Assembly (NCBI GenBank): GCA_040797845.1
Contig: JBFNFA010000004.1
Span: forward strand, 124,001-188,000
DNA length: 64,000 nt
Direction of reading: 5' to 3'
DNA from: Clostridium_AW sp040797845
Lineage (GTDB): Bacteria > Bacillota > Clostridia > Clostridiales > Clostridiaceae
This document shows positions 42,901 through 50,762 of this stretch, piece after piece. Every line of letters begins with the position of its first letter. Within the stretch, counting starts at the first letter, position 1. Under the pieces are notes generated by a model. That model was not told where the DNA came from. It ran no database searches and was given only the letters and a program-made list of their open reading frames with translations. Position numbers and translations under genes: made by a program.

Positions 42901-43409
42901 ATGAAGAATATATAAAATATATAGATAGATACGGAAATTTAAGTCACATGGGAAGTGATGTGTTTTTCCATGGTCTTAGTGAAGGGGAAACTAGTGAAAT
43001 AGAAATAGGGGAAGGTAAGAAACTAATTGTAAAACTATTACAAATTGGTAAGTTAAATAATAATGGTAAAAGAACTTTAGTATTTGAGGTTAATGGAAAT
43101 AGAAGAGAAATAGAGGTAGAAGAAAAGTCTAATAAAATGTCTAGCTTTAATAAAAGAGATGATATTAAATTTGCTGATAAAAACGACAACCTTCAAATTG
43201 GATCTAGCATACCAGGAACTATTGTAAAGATATTAGTAAAAGACGGAGATGTAGTAAATGAAGGAGATAGCATAGCTATTGTAGAAGCGATGAAAATGGA
43301 AACTAATATAGTAGCTACAACAAAAGGTATGGTAGAAAAAATTTATGTAAAAGAAGGAGAGATTGTGAAAGCTTCACAGCTTATAATAAAATTATCATCT
43401 GAATATTAA
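39963..43409 (+). CDS. pyc: Pyruvate carboxylase
   Basis: An 1148-residue single-chain biotin enzyme forming oxaloacetate from pyruvate, bicarbonate and ATP. Domains in order: biotin carboxylase (1-450; A-N-R-G-E-I-A and the glycine-rich S-A-G-G-G-G-R-G loop near 162-169), carboxyltransferase (about 530-800; D533-T-T-M-R-D-A-H-Q-S), the PYC allosteric/tetramerisation region, and the biotinyl domain at the end with E-A-M-K-M, biotin on Lys1111. GGGG precedes the ATG. It has its own promoter and terminator and feeds the TCA branch and aspartate synthesis, including purine nitrogen supply. Length is normal. Confidence 0.97.
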   Translation: MVKKFKRVLVANRGEIAIRVFRACQELGIRTVAIYSNEDKCSLFRTKADESYEIGKNKGPVEAYLSIDEIIDLAVKKGVDAIHPGYGFLSENPEFARKCMEAGIEFIGPTSEMMEYLGDKINSKIIAKKVGVPTIPGIEKSINTEDEAIDIANICGYPVMIKASAGGGGRGMRIVRDEKELLNAFRNAKEEAKKAFGIDSLFIEKYLEGPKHIEVQVLGDKYGNIVHLHERDCSIQRRHQKVIEYAPAFSISEEKRRAICEDALKIAKSVGYVNAGTVEFLVDKYGNHYFIEMNPRVQVEHTITEMITGIDIVQTQILIAQGYALDSDAIGIKAQEYIQTRGYAIQCRITTEDPMNNFAPDTGRIDVYRSGSGFGIRLDGGSGFTGAIISPYYDSLLVKTTAWSRSFKDAGRKAIRSIKELTVSGVKTNVDFIINVLNHPTFLNGECTTTFINDNPELFDISPKADKELRLLKFIGEKVVNETHGIKPSFDVPVVPKISMDSDLRGTKQILEEEGAEGLVKWIKDQKKLLVTDTTMRDAHQSLMATRLRTKDMVKISKVQSILAKDLFSMEMWGGATFDVAYRFLKEDPWERLEKIREKVPNILLQMLIRGSNGVGYKNYPDNVIKSFIKESANNGIDVFRVFDSLNWIKGMEVPIEEILKAGKVVEACVCYTGDILDSTRDKYSLQYYVNKAKEIEKTGAHILGIKDMSALLKPYAASKLIKALKEEISIPIHLHTHDTTGNGVATILMAADAGVDIVDTAFSSMSGLTSQPALNSIAAALENTERDTGLQLGELQRISDYWSAVRPVYAQFESGLKSGSAEIYKYEIPGGQYSNLKPQIESFGLGHRFNEVKEMYRKVNQMLGDIVKVTPSSKMVGDLAIFMVKNDLTPENIYKKGEGMAFPDSVVAYFKGMMGQPEGGFPKELQRLVLKGEKAINVRPGELLPDEDFDGIRNYIKEKYNKDVNDKEILSYALYPEVYEEYIKYIDRYGNLSHMGSDVFFHGLSEGETSEIEIGEGKKLIVKLLQIGKLNNNGKRTLVFEVNGNRREIEVEEKSNKMSSFNKRDDIKFADKNDNLQIGSSIPGTIVKILVKDGDVVNEGDSIAIVEAMKMETNIVATTKGMVEKIYVKEGEIVKASQLIIKLSSEY

Positions 43410-43439
43410 AATTCATATATTGTATAGGGCTTAGTTTAT

Positions 43440-43486
43440 AAAGAGACATGTAATCTATTATAGATTACATGTCTCTTTAGTTTTTT
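43440..43486 (+). terminator. Terminator after pyc
   Basis: A 17-bp perfect stem (43440-43456 with 43462-43478), five-base loop, then a run of T residues. Confidence 0.92.
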
Positions 43487-43512
43487 GAATATTAATTTTT
43501 AAATGGTATAAA
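43485..43512 (+). promoter_or_regulatory. Promoter candidate for the small Cys-rich protein
   Basis: TTGAAT (43485-43490), 16 bases, TATAAA (43507-43512), about 40 bases before the gene and just after the pyc terminator. Confidence 0.45.
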
Positions 43513-43552
43513 TTAATAATAATCACTTGATAAAGAGAAGGAGTAGATTATT

Positions 43553-43771
43553 ATGAAAGTATGTCCACTTTGTAATAAACTTGATACTATAAATTATTAT
43601 TGTATTATATGCCAAGGCGTTATGGTAGATAAAGGAAGGGTTGAAGAATATATAGATCCCTATGGACCTCAACTACCTATAATGGATAATGAGGATGGGT
43701 GCCTACATTTATATGAATGCTCTATTTGTAATAAACTAGAGAGGAAAAGGATAGATAAGGTAAATATGTAG
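43553..43771 (+). CDS. Small Cys-rich (zinc-ribbon-like) protein
   Basis: A 72-residue protein with three C-x2-C pairs: C4/C7, C17/C20 and C56/C59, plus C50. The first two pairs could form a small zinc knuckle or ribbon. I do not recognise a named family. The middle part is acidic with D-P-Y-G-P-Q-L-P. There is no signal peptide. A strong AGAAGGAG site precedes the ATG, which supports that it is a real gene. It lies between two terminators with its own promoter, so neighbours give no functional hint; small proteins of this kind often act in regulation or as metal-binding adaptors. Confidence 0.7.
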   Translation: MKVCPLCNKLDTINYYCIICQGVMVDKGRVEEYIDPYGPQLPIMDNEDGCLHLYECSICNKLERKRIDKVNM

Positions 43772-43822
43772 TGTAATATTGCATTAAATGAAGGAAAACA
43801 TTCATTTTTCACAAAAACTCTA

Positions 43823-43852
43823 TTGTATATACTATCGATAATATTATATAAT
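43823..43852 (+). promoter_or_regulatory. SigA-type promoter for the nucleotidyltransferase
   Basis: TTGTAT (43823-43828), 18 bases, TATAAT (43847-43852), about 45 bases before the start codon at 43899. Confidence 0.6.
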
Positions 43853-43898
43853 AGAATTTAATTTAGGTTGGTAAAAATTTTATAAGGGGGAAGGGCTA

Positions 43899-44795
43899 AT
43901 GGAAAAGACCATAATACAATATCAGAAGGCTTTCAATGGTCTTGTAGATAAGTTAAAGGCTAATAATTCAGTTCTTGCTGTGATGGTTTTCGGTTCAGTT
44001 GTTACTGGTGACCTATGGGATAAGTCAGATATAGATCTTTTTGTAATTGTAAATGAAAAAGTATCTAACATAAAAAACATATATACAGAAGAAAAAGGGG
44101 TTCCTGTACATATAAAGTTGATGAGCAAATCTAAATTCAGCCAAATGTATGATGAAGACTTAAAAGGGGGCTATATGCATAGAATATTTGCTTCATCAAG
44201 ACTTGTATTTTCAAAGGACTCTGAAATAACATATACTTATGATAATGGTAGGTATTATCCTGATTTAGATAGAGAAAGATGGAATATGGTTTATCTAGGG
44301 AATCTATTAAAAAGCATAGGTGTGTGTAAAAAATATCTTTGCAATAATGGTATATATACAGCCTATTCATCTTCAATAAAAACTGCTGAAGAGTATGCAA
44401 AATTATATATAAATTCAGTGGGGTATATGATAAGCAAAGATGCTATGATCATGGCTGTTAACTTAAATGATAAATTTAAAGAAAAAGTAGATAAGTTATT
44501 TTTTGATAAAGAAGAAGTAAAAAATGCAATAGAAGATTTGATAAAATACGTTGAAGAAAATATAGATTTAAATTTAAAAAATTTAGCTTCTATACTATTA
44601 GAATATATGAGAGAAAAAGATGCACTTTTAAGTGGAGAGGATATAAAGAAATCTGTATTATTTAACAATTTTGATATACACATAGAAGAGATATTAGAAA
44701 AATTATGTGAAAAAGATATATTAAAAAAGGATACGAGGGATTATAAAACCTCAGATGGAAAAGTTTTATTTAAAGAAAATGTTTATTTTGTATAA
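43899..44795 (+). CDS. Nucleotidyltransferase-domain protein
   Basis: A 298-residue protein with an N-terminal Pol-beta-type nucleotidyltransferase fold: F-G-S (31-33), then D44-I-D46 as the metal-binding pair in K-S-D-I-D-L-F-V. The rest is helical and resembles the C-terminal half of kanamycin/aminoglycoside nucleotidyltransferase-like proteins; the last 50 residues may form a small winged helix. Such proteins transfer a nucleotide to a small molecule or protein, but the substrate here is unknown. AGGGGGAAGGG precedes the ATG. It is a single-gene unit and no HEPN partner is adjacent, so a MNT/HEPN toxin-antitoxin pair is unlikely. Confidence 0.75.
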   Translation: MEKTIIQYQKAFNGLVDKLKANNSVLAVMVFGSVVTGDLWDKSDIDLFVIVNEKVSNIKNIYTEEKGVPVHIKLMSKSKFSQMYDEDLKGGYMHRIFASSRLVFSKDSEITYTYDNGRYYPDLDRERWNMVYLGNLLKSIGVCKKYLCNNGIYTAYSSSIKTAEEYAKLYINSVGYMISKDAMIMAVNLNDKFKEKVDKLFFDKEEVKNAIEDLIKYVEENIDLNLKNLASILLEYMREKDALLSGEDIKKSVLFNNFDIHIEEILEKLCEKDILKKDTRDYKTSDGKVLFKENVYFV

Positions 44796-44800
44796 TTGCC

Positions 44801-44832
44801 AAGAGCCGCTTTTATAAGTGGCTCTTTTGTTT
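44801..44832 (+). terminator. Terminator after the nucleotidyltransferase gene
   Basis: AAGAGCCGCTT (44801-44811) pairs with AAGTGGCTCTT (44816-44826) with one G-T pair, followed by T-rich sequence. Confidence 0.85.
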
Positions 44833-44845
44833 TGTATAGTAATTA

Positions 44846-44926
44846 TACGAATGTTATATAGCTGTTATTTCTCATAATTCGTAATAATTAAGTATGATAT
44901 AAAAATATTTTTAATAATTATTCGTA
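44846..44926 (+). promoter_or_regulatory. Three PurBox-like operators upstream of the pur operon
   Basis: TACGAAT (44846-44852) and two inverse copies ATTCGTA (44877-44883 and 44920-44926) share flanking A/T bases, giving roughly WTWTACGAATNWTAT. This resembles the PurBox bound by PurR in Firmicutes (core CGAAC/CGAAT). A TATAAT at 44957-44962 follows, with a poor -35, so the third copy would lie at the promoter's upstream edge. Repression by a PurR-like protein is inferred. Confidence 0.45.
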
Positions 44927-45025
44927 AAAACCCTTTTATTAAAATTTGTTTTGTATTATAATAATGTTGAAAATACATTTTATTAATAATTTAAAATATA
45001 TAAAAAACTGTAGGAGTGATTTTGA

Positions 45026-48000
45026 GTGAATAATAAAATTAGAACTCTCTTTGTTGAAAAAAAGGAAGGCTTTGCTTTAGAAGGGGAACATTTGCTACAG
45101 GATTTAAGAAATAACTTAAACATAAAAGAGATAAGTAATATTAGAGTAATAAATCGTTATGATATTAGCGGTGTTAATGATGAAGAATATGAAGTAGGTA
45201 AAAAATTAGTTTTTTCAGAGAGAAATGTAGATAATATTTACGATGAAAAGTTTTCTTTTAAGGAAGGAGATAGAGTATTTTCTGTAAGATATCTTCCAGG
45301 ACAATTTGATCAAAGGGCCGATTCTGCTCTTCAGTGCATGCAGCTTTTGATTGGGAAAGAAATTCAGGTTTTAAGTTCAAAGGTTATAGTATTAAGTGGA
45401 GATATAAGTGAGGAAGAATTTATAAAAATCAAGAATTACTATATAAATTCAGTTGATTCAGGTGAGATTTCATTAAAAAAGCCAGAGGATTTAACTTTAT
45501 GGACTGAGCCTGCAAAAGATATTAAAATTTTAGATGGATTTATACATATAAAAGAAGAGGAATTATCATGTCTATTAGAGGCAGAAGGATTTGCTATGAG
45601 TGTAGAGGATTTAAAATTTGTCCAAAGTTATTTTAGGGACGAAGAAAAAAGAAATCCTACTATTACTGAAATGAAAGTTATAGATACTTATTGGTCAGAT
45701 CATTGCCGTCATACTACCTTTCAGACAATTTTCAATGATATTACCATAAAAGATGGATATTATTCTAGTACAATAAGAGAAACATATGAAGAATATTTAC
45801 AATGTAGAGAAGATGTTTACGAAGATAGTTATAAACCTATGTGTTTAATGGATTTAGCCACTATAGGAATGAAGGAATTAAGAAAAACAGGAATGTTAGA
45901 AGATTTAGACGTATCAGATGAAATAAATGCTTGCAGCATTAATATAAAAGTAGATGTAGATGGTGCTTACGAAGAGTGGTTATTGATGTTTAAAAATGAA
46001 ACTCATAATCATCCCACAGAAATAGAACCTTTCGGAGGAGCAGCTACTTGTGTTGGAGGAGCTATTAGAGATCCACTCTCTGGAAGAGCTTATGTTTATC
46101 AAGCTATGAGAGTTACTGGTAGTGGAGATCCTAGAACTAAAGTGGAAAACACACTAGAAGGAAAACTTTCTCAAAGAAAAATTACTATAGGAGCTGCCAA
46201 TGGGTATTCCTCTTATGGAAATCAAATAGGATTACCAGCAGGTCAAGTGACAGAAATATATGATGAAGGATATATAGCAAAGAGAATGGAAATAGGAGCG
46301 GTAATTGCTGCTGCACCAAAAGAAAATGTAGTTAGAAAGAAACCAGTAAAAGGTGATTTAATAATTTTATTAGGAGGCAGAACTGGACGAGACGGCTGTG
46401 GTGGAGCTACAGGTTCTTCTAAAGAGCATACAGAAGAATCCATAAAGAATTGCAGTTCTGAAGTTCAAAAAGGTAATGCTCCAATGGAAAGAAAAATTCA
46501 AAGATTATTTAGAAATTCAGAGGTTAGTAGAATTATAAAAAAATGCAATGACTTTGGAGCAGGTGGGGTTTCTGTAGCAATTGGTGAACTTTGTGAAGGA
46601 TTAAATATAAATCTTGATTTAATTCCTAAAAAATACCATGGCCTTGATGGTACAGAATTAGCTATTTCGGAATCTCAAGAGAGAATGGCAGTAGTTGTAG
46701 CAAAAGAAAATGTAGAAAAATTTTTAATCCATACTAAAGAAGAGAATTTGGAAGCTACTGTAGTAGCAGAAGTTACTGATGACAATAGATTAAAAATGAG
46801 CTGGCGTGGAGAATATATAGTTGATTTAAGTAGGAAATTTATAGATACAAATGGGGTAACAGGAACTATCGATGTAGAAGTTAATTCTCCAAATAGGGAG
46901 GAGAACTTCTTTACGAGTATTAAAAAAGAGAGAATAAGTGGAGATATTAAAAAAGATTGGGTAAATCTTTTAAGTGATTTAAATGTTTGCAGCCAAAAAG
47001 GTTTAGTGGAACGTTTTGATTCTACCATTGGAGCGGGAACAGTATTAATGCCTTTTGGAGGGAAATATCAAAGAACTCCAGCAGAAGGTATGGTAGCAAA
47101 AATACCACTATTAGAAGGGGAGACTAATACTGGATCCATAATGACTTTCGGTTTTAACCCAAGACTTTCAAAGTGGAGTCCATTCCATGGAGCTACTTAT
47201 GCTGTAATTGAATCCTTAACTAAACTAGTGTGCTGTGGAGGGGATTATAAGTCTACAAGGTTAACCTTCCAAGAGTACTTTGAAAAATTAAATATGAATG
47301 CCGAAAAGTGGGGCAAGCCTTTTGCAGCATTATTAGGAGCACTAAAAGTTCAAAGGGAATTTAAAATACCTGCAATAGGTGGTAAAGATAGTATGTCTGG
47401 AACATTTAAAGATTTAGACGTTCCTCCTACATTAGTGTCCTTTGGTGTAAGTACTTTAGATGTAAGAAAGGCTATATCTCCAGAGTTTAAAGAGACAGGA
47501 AGTGTAGTAGTTCTCTTACCTCATATAAGAAAAGAGCATGATATGCCTGATTTTAAAGGATTAAAGAAGAATTATTCTAAGGTTACTCAATTGATAGATA
47601 AGGGACTTGTACTATCGGCATCAAGTGTGAAGTATGGAGGATTGGTAGAAGTACTAAGTAAAATGGCTTTTGGAAATGAACTAGGTTTTAATTTCACCGC
47701 TGAAATTAGGGGAGAGGAATTATTTGAACCGCAATATGGATCTATAGTGTTGGAATTAAGGGGATCAGAAAGCATAGATGAATTGTTTGAAGATGTAGAG
47801 TTTAAAATATTAGGAAAAACCATAGATGAATTTAAAATTAAGCTAATGGAAAAGGAAATAGATTTAAAAGAAGTATTAAAAGTATATGAAGAACCTCTTG
47901 AAGATATATTTTCTACAAAAGGAAAAGAACATAAAAGTTCTATAGAAGAAAAACTTTATAACAAAGGTTCAAAGATTTCACCTATGATTAAAGTTCCAAA

Positions 48001-48796
48001 ACCGAGGGTGTTTATTCCAGTATTCCCAGGTACAAATTGTGAATATGATTCATCCAGAGCCTTTAAAAAAGCTGGTGCAGAAGTTTCTACTTTTGTGTTT
48101 AGAAATGCAAGCTCAATGGATATTGAGGAGTCCATAAAGGAAATGGTAAAAAATATTGAGAAGTCAAATATTATCATGCTTCCAGGAGGATTCAGTGCTG
48201 GAGATGAGCCAGATGGTTCAGGAAAGTTTATAGCTACGGTATTTAGAAATCCAAGAATTAAGGAAAGTGTATTGGAATTATTAAAAAATAGAGATGGATT
48301 AATGCTAGGAATATGCAACGGCTTCCAAGCTTTAATAAAATTAGGATTAGTACCTTATGGAGAAATTGTAGATATAGAAGAGAACTCGCCAACCCTTACT
48401 TACAATGGTATTGGAAGGCATGTATCTCAAATGGTGACCACTAAGATTGTGTCTAATCTTTCACCATGGCTTTCTAAGGTAAAGGTTGGGGACATGCATA
48501 CCATTTCAGTATCCCACGGAGAGGGTAGATTTGTAGCTAATATGGATGTAGTAAAAGAACTTCTAGAAAAGGGACAGATAGCAACACAATATGTAGATTT
48601 TCAAGGAAACTCTACTTATGATATAAGATTTAACCCAAATGGATCTTTATATGGGGTGGAAGGATTGACTAGTCCGGATGGAAGAATTTTTGGAAAGATG
48701 GGGCACTCCGAAAGAAAAGGAGAACATGTTGGTAAAAATATATTAGGAGAAAAGGATCAGCTTATTTTTGAAGCGGGAGTAGAATATTTTAAATAG
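45026..48796 (+). CDS. purL: Phosphoribosylformylglycinamidine synthase (large single chain)
   Basis: A 1256-residue FGAM synthase that combines the PurL synthetase and PurQ glutaminase in one chain, as in many clostridia and Gram-negatives. The synthetase part has Y-W-S-D-H-C-R-H-T-T near residue 220, H-N-H-P-T-E-I-E-P near 330 and G-G-K-D-S-M-S-G near 788. The glutaminase part (from about 990) has F-P-G-T-N-C-E, L-P-G-G-F-S-A-G-D and the nucleophile Cys1097 in L-G-I-C-N-G-F. It makes FGAM from FGAR, glutamine and ATP. Start is GTG 45026 after TAGGAG. First gene of the pur operon, 11 bases before purE. Confidence 0.96.
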   Translation: MNNKIRTLFVEKKEGFALEGEHLLQDLRNNLNIKEISNIRVINRYDISGVNDEEYEVGKKLVFSERNVDNIYDEKFSFKEGDRVFSVRYLPGQFDQRADSALQCMQLLIGKEIQVLSSKVIVLSGDISEEEFIKIKNYYINSVDSGEISLKKPEDLTLWTEPAKDIKILDGFIHIKEEELSCLLEAEGFAMSVEDLKFVQSYFRDEEKRNPTITEMKVIDTYWSDHCRHTTFQTIFNDITIKDGYYSSTIRETYEEYLQCREDVYEDSYKPMCLMDLATIGMKELRKTGMLEDLDVSDEINACSINIKVDVDGAYEEWLLMFKNETHNHPTEIEPFGGAATCVGGAIRDPLSGRAYVYQAMRVTGSGDPRTKVENTLEGKLSQRKITIGAANGYSSYGNQIGLPAGQVTEIYDEGYIAKRMEIGAVIAAAPKENVVRKKPVKGDLIILLGGRTGRDGCGGATGSSKEHTEESIKNCSSEVQKGNAPMERKIQRLFRNSEVSRIIKKCNDFGAGGVSVAIGELCEGLNINLDLIPKKYHGLDGTELAISESQERMAVVVAKENVEKFLIHTKEENLEATVVAEVTDDNRLKMSWRGEYIVDLSRKFIDTNGVTGTIDVEVNSPNREENFFTSIKKERISGDIKKDWVNLLSDLNVCSQKGLVERFDSTIGAGTVLMPFGGKYQRTPAEGMVAKIPLLEGETNTGSIMTFGFNPRLSKWSPFHGATYAVIESLTKLVCCGGDYKSTRLTFQEYFEKLNMNAEKWGKPFAALLGALKVQREFKIPAIGGKDSMSGTFKDLDVPPTLVSFGVSTLDVRKAISPEFKETGSVVVLLPHIRKEHDMPDFKGLKKNYSKVTQLIDKGLVLSASSVKYGGLVEVLSKMAFGNELGFNFTAEIRGEELFEPQYGSIVLELRGSESIDELFEDVEFKILGKTIDEFKIKLMEKEIDLKEVLKVYEEPLEDIFSTKGKEHKSSIEEKLYNKGSKISPMIKVPKPRVFIPVFPGTNCEYDSSRAFKKAGAEVSTFVFRNASSMDIEESIKEMVKNIEKSNIIMLPGGFSAGDEPDGSGKFIATVFRNPRIKESVLELLKNRDGLMLGICNGFQALIKLGLVPYGEIVDIEENSPTLTYNGIGRHVSQMVTTKIVSNLSPWLSKVKVGDMHTISVSHGEGRFVANMDVVKELLEKGQIATQYVDFQGNSTYDIRFNPNGSLYGVEGLTSPDGRIFGKMGHSERKGEHVGKNILGEKDQLIFEAGVEYFK

Positions 48797-48807
48797 GAGG
48801 AAAATCT

Positions 48808-49287
48808 ATGAAGGTTGGAATTATTTTTGGAAGTAAATCAGATATTAGCAAAATGAAGGGAGCAGCTGATGCTCTAAAAGAATTTGGTGTTCAGTATAAA
48901 GCTTATATTTTATCTGCTCATAGAGTTCCAGAAAAGTTAAGTGAAACTATTGTAGAAATGGAGAAAGAAGGGGTAGAGGTAATTATAGCTGGGGCAGGAC
49001 TCGCTGCTCACCTACCAGGAGTGATTGCTTCACAGACTATTTTGCCTGTTATAGGGGTACCAATAAAGGCAGCACTAGATGGAATGGATTCTCTTTTATC
49101 CATTGTTCAAATGCCTAAATCCATACCGGTGGCTACAGTAGCCATAGATAATAGTTATAATGCTGGCATATTAGCAGTTGAAATTTTATCAATTAAATAT
49201 AGTGATCTAAAAGAAAAATTAATAACTTATAGAAAAAATATGAAGAAAAAATTTATAGAAGAAAATTGTGAAGGTATTGAACTATAG
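48808..49287 (+). CDS. purE: N5-carboxyaminoimidazole ribonucleotide mutase
   Basis: A 159-residue PurE of the class I size with G-S-K-S-D near the start, S-A-H-R-V-P (His near 46) and the glycine-rich A-G-A-G-L-A-A-H-L-P-G. It rearranges N5-CAIR to CAIR; that requires PurK, which is not in this window, so a direct AIR carboxylase role (class II) cannot be ruled out without alignment. AGGAGG precedes the ATG. It lies between purL and purF, where many clostridia carry purC next. Confidence 0.94.
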   Translation: MKVGIIFGSKSDISKMKGAADALKEFGVQYKAYILSAHRVPEKLSETIVEMEKEGVEVIIAGAGLAAHLPGVIASQTILPVIGVPIKAALDGMDSLLSIVQMPKSIPVATVAIDNSYNAGILAVEILSIKYSDLKEKLITYRKNMKKKFIEENCEGIEL

Positions 49288-49345
49288 AATAGGAAATAAA
49301 AAGGTATTGATTATAAAAAATTTAAAATGAGAGAGGAAAGATGAT

Positions 49346-50752
49346 ATGTTCCTTGAAGATGATAAATTTAAAGATGAATGTGGAGTTTTTGGAATATACT
49401 CAAAGGACAATTTAGATGTGGCAACCATTACTTATTATGGGCTGTATGCTCTTCAACATAGGGGACAGGAAAGTGGTGGCATAGCAGTTTCAGATATGAA
49501 AGATATTAAGATGGAAAAAGGAATGGGATTGGTTAGCGATATATTCGATGAAAACAAGTTAAAGAAATTAAAGGGCAACATTGCTATTGGACATGTTAGA
49601 TATTCCACTACAGGTTCAAGTAACATTAACAATGCTCAACCCTTGCTAAGTGGATTCAAATTAGGATCTCTTGCCATAGCTCACAATGGAAATTTAGTAA
49701 ATGCTGATGTGATTAGAGACTTATTAGAGGATGCAGGATGTGTTTTTCAAACCTCTATAGATTCCGAGGTTGTGATTAATTTAATAGCAAGAGCATATAA
49801 AAAAGGAATTGAAAAAGCATTGTTAGAGGCAGTTCAAGCAGTAAAAGGTTCTTATGCTATGGTGATTTTAACAGAGAATAAATTGATAGGAGTAAGGGAC
49901 CCTTATGGAATTCGTCCACTGTGTATAGGAAAAATTGGTGATAGTTATATTTTATCCTCTGAGAGCTGTGCATTAGATTCTGTTGGAGGAGAATTTATAA
50001 GGGACGTTGAGCCAGGAGAAATGGTAGTAATTGATGATGGTGGATTAAAATCAATTAAATACCAAGAAAAAACCAACTGTAAAACCTGTGCTTTTGAATA
50101 TATATACTTTGCAAGACCGGATAGTAATATAGATGGCATCGATGTTTATCAATCAAGAATTAATGCAGGACATGAACTATATAAGGAATATCCAGTGGAA
50201 GCGGATATCGTTATAGGGGTACCGGATTCTGGTTTGGTGGCTGCTGTGGGATTTTCAAAAGCTTCAGGAATACCTTATGGTATGGGATTTATAAAAAATA
50301 GGTATGTGGGAAGAACTTTCATAGCTCCATCTCAAGAAATGAGAGAGAAGGCTGTTTTTGTAAAATTAAATGCTTTAAAAGTAAATATTCAAGGAAAGAG
50401 AGTAGTCTTAGTAGATGATTCCATAGTTAGAGGGACTACTAGTAGAAAATTAATTGAACTACTAAGAAAAGCAGGTGCTAAGGAAGTACATTTTAGAGTT
50501 GCTGCGCCGGTGGTGGAATATCCTTGTTATTTTGGGATAGATACACCATATAGAGATGGACTTATAGGAGCGCAAATGAGCGTAGAACAAATAAAAGATG
50601 AACTTGGATGCGACTCCTTAGGATACTTAAGTATTGAAGGGCTATTAAATGCATTAGGAAAAGATAAGGGATTTTGCCTTGGATGCTTTGATGGCATATA
50701 TCCAGTTTCGGCACCTTTAGAAGTATCAAAAGAGCGCCTTGAAGGAAGGTAG
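49346..50752 (+). CDS. purF: Amidophosphoribosyltransferase
   Basis: A 468-residue enzyme for the first step of purine synthesis, PRPP + glutamine to phosphoribosylamine. Cys12 in D-E-C-G-V-F-G is the glutaminase nucleophile, so residues 1-11 are a propeptide removed on maturation. C-K-T-C (near 251) and C-L-G-C-F-D-G-I-Y-P (near 449) mark the B. subtilis-type oxygen-sensitive 4Fe-4S form. The PRPP loop V-V-L-V-D-D-S-I-V-R-G-T-T is near 354. GAGAGGAAAG precedes the ATG. It lies 58 bases after purE; that gap holds no gene. Confidence 0.96.
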   Translation: MFLEDDKFKDECGVFGIYSKDNLDVATITYYGLYALQHRGQESGGIAVSDMKDIKMEKGMGLVSDIFDENKLKKLKGNIAIGHVRYSTTGSSNINNAQPLLSGFKLGSLAIAHNGNLVNADVIRDLLEDAGCVFQTSIDSEVVINLIARAYKKGIEKALLEAVQAVKGSYAMVILTENKLIGVRDPYGIRPLCIGKIGDSYILSSESCALDSVGGEFIRDVEPGEMVVIDDGGLKSIKYQEKTNCKTCAFEYIYFARPDSNIDGIDVYQSRINAGHELYKEYPVEADIVIGVPDSGLVAAVGFSKASGIPYGMGFIKNRYVGRTFIAPSQEMREKAVFVKLNALKVNIQGKRVVLVDDSIVRGTTSRKLIELLRKAGAKEVHFRVAAPVVEYPCYFGIDTPYRDGLIGAQMSVEQIKDELGCDSLGYLSIEGLLNALGKDKGFCLGCFDGIYPVSAPLEVSKERLEGR

Positions 50753-50762
50753 GTAATCAATT

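Noticed and set aside
43899..44795. MNT-type antitoxin of a HEPN/MNT pair
   Set aside because: Protein is much longer than MNT antitoxins and no HEPN gene is adjacent.
44827..45025. A purine riboswitch before the pur operon
   Set aside because: The conserved purine riboswitch loops and core are not present; the inverted CGAAT-type sites fit protein control better.
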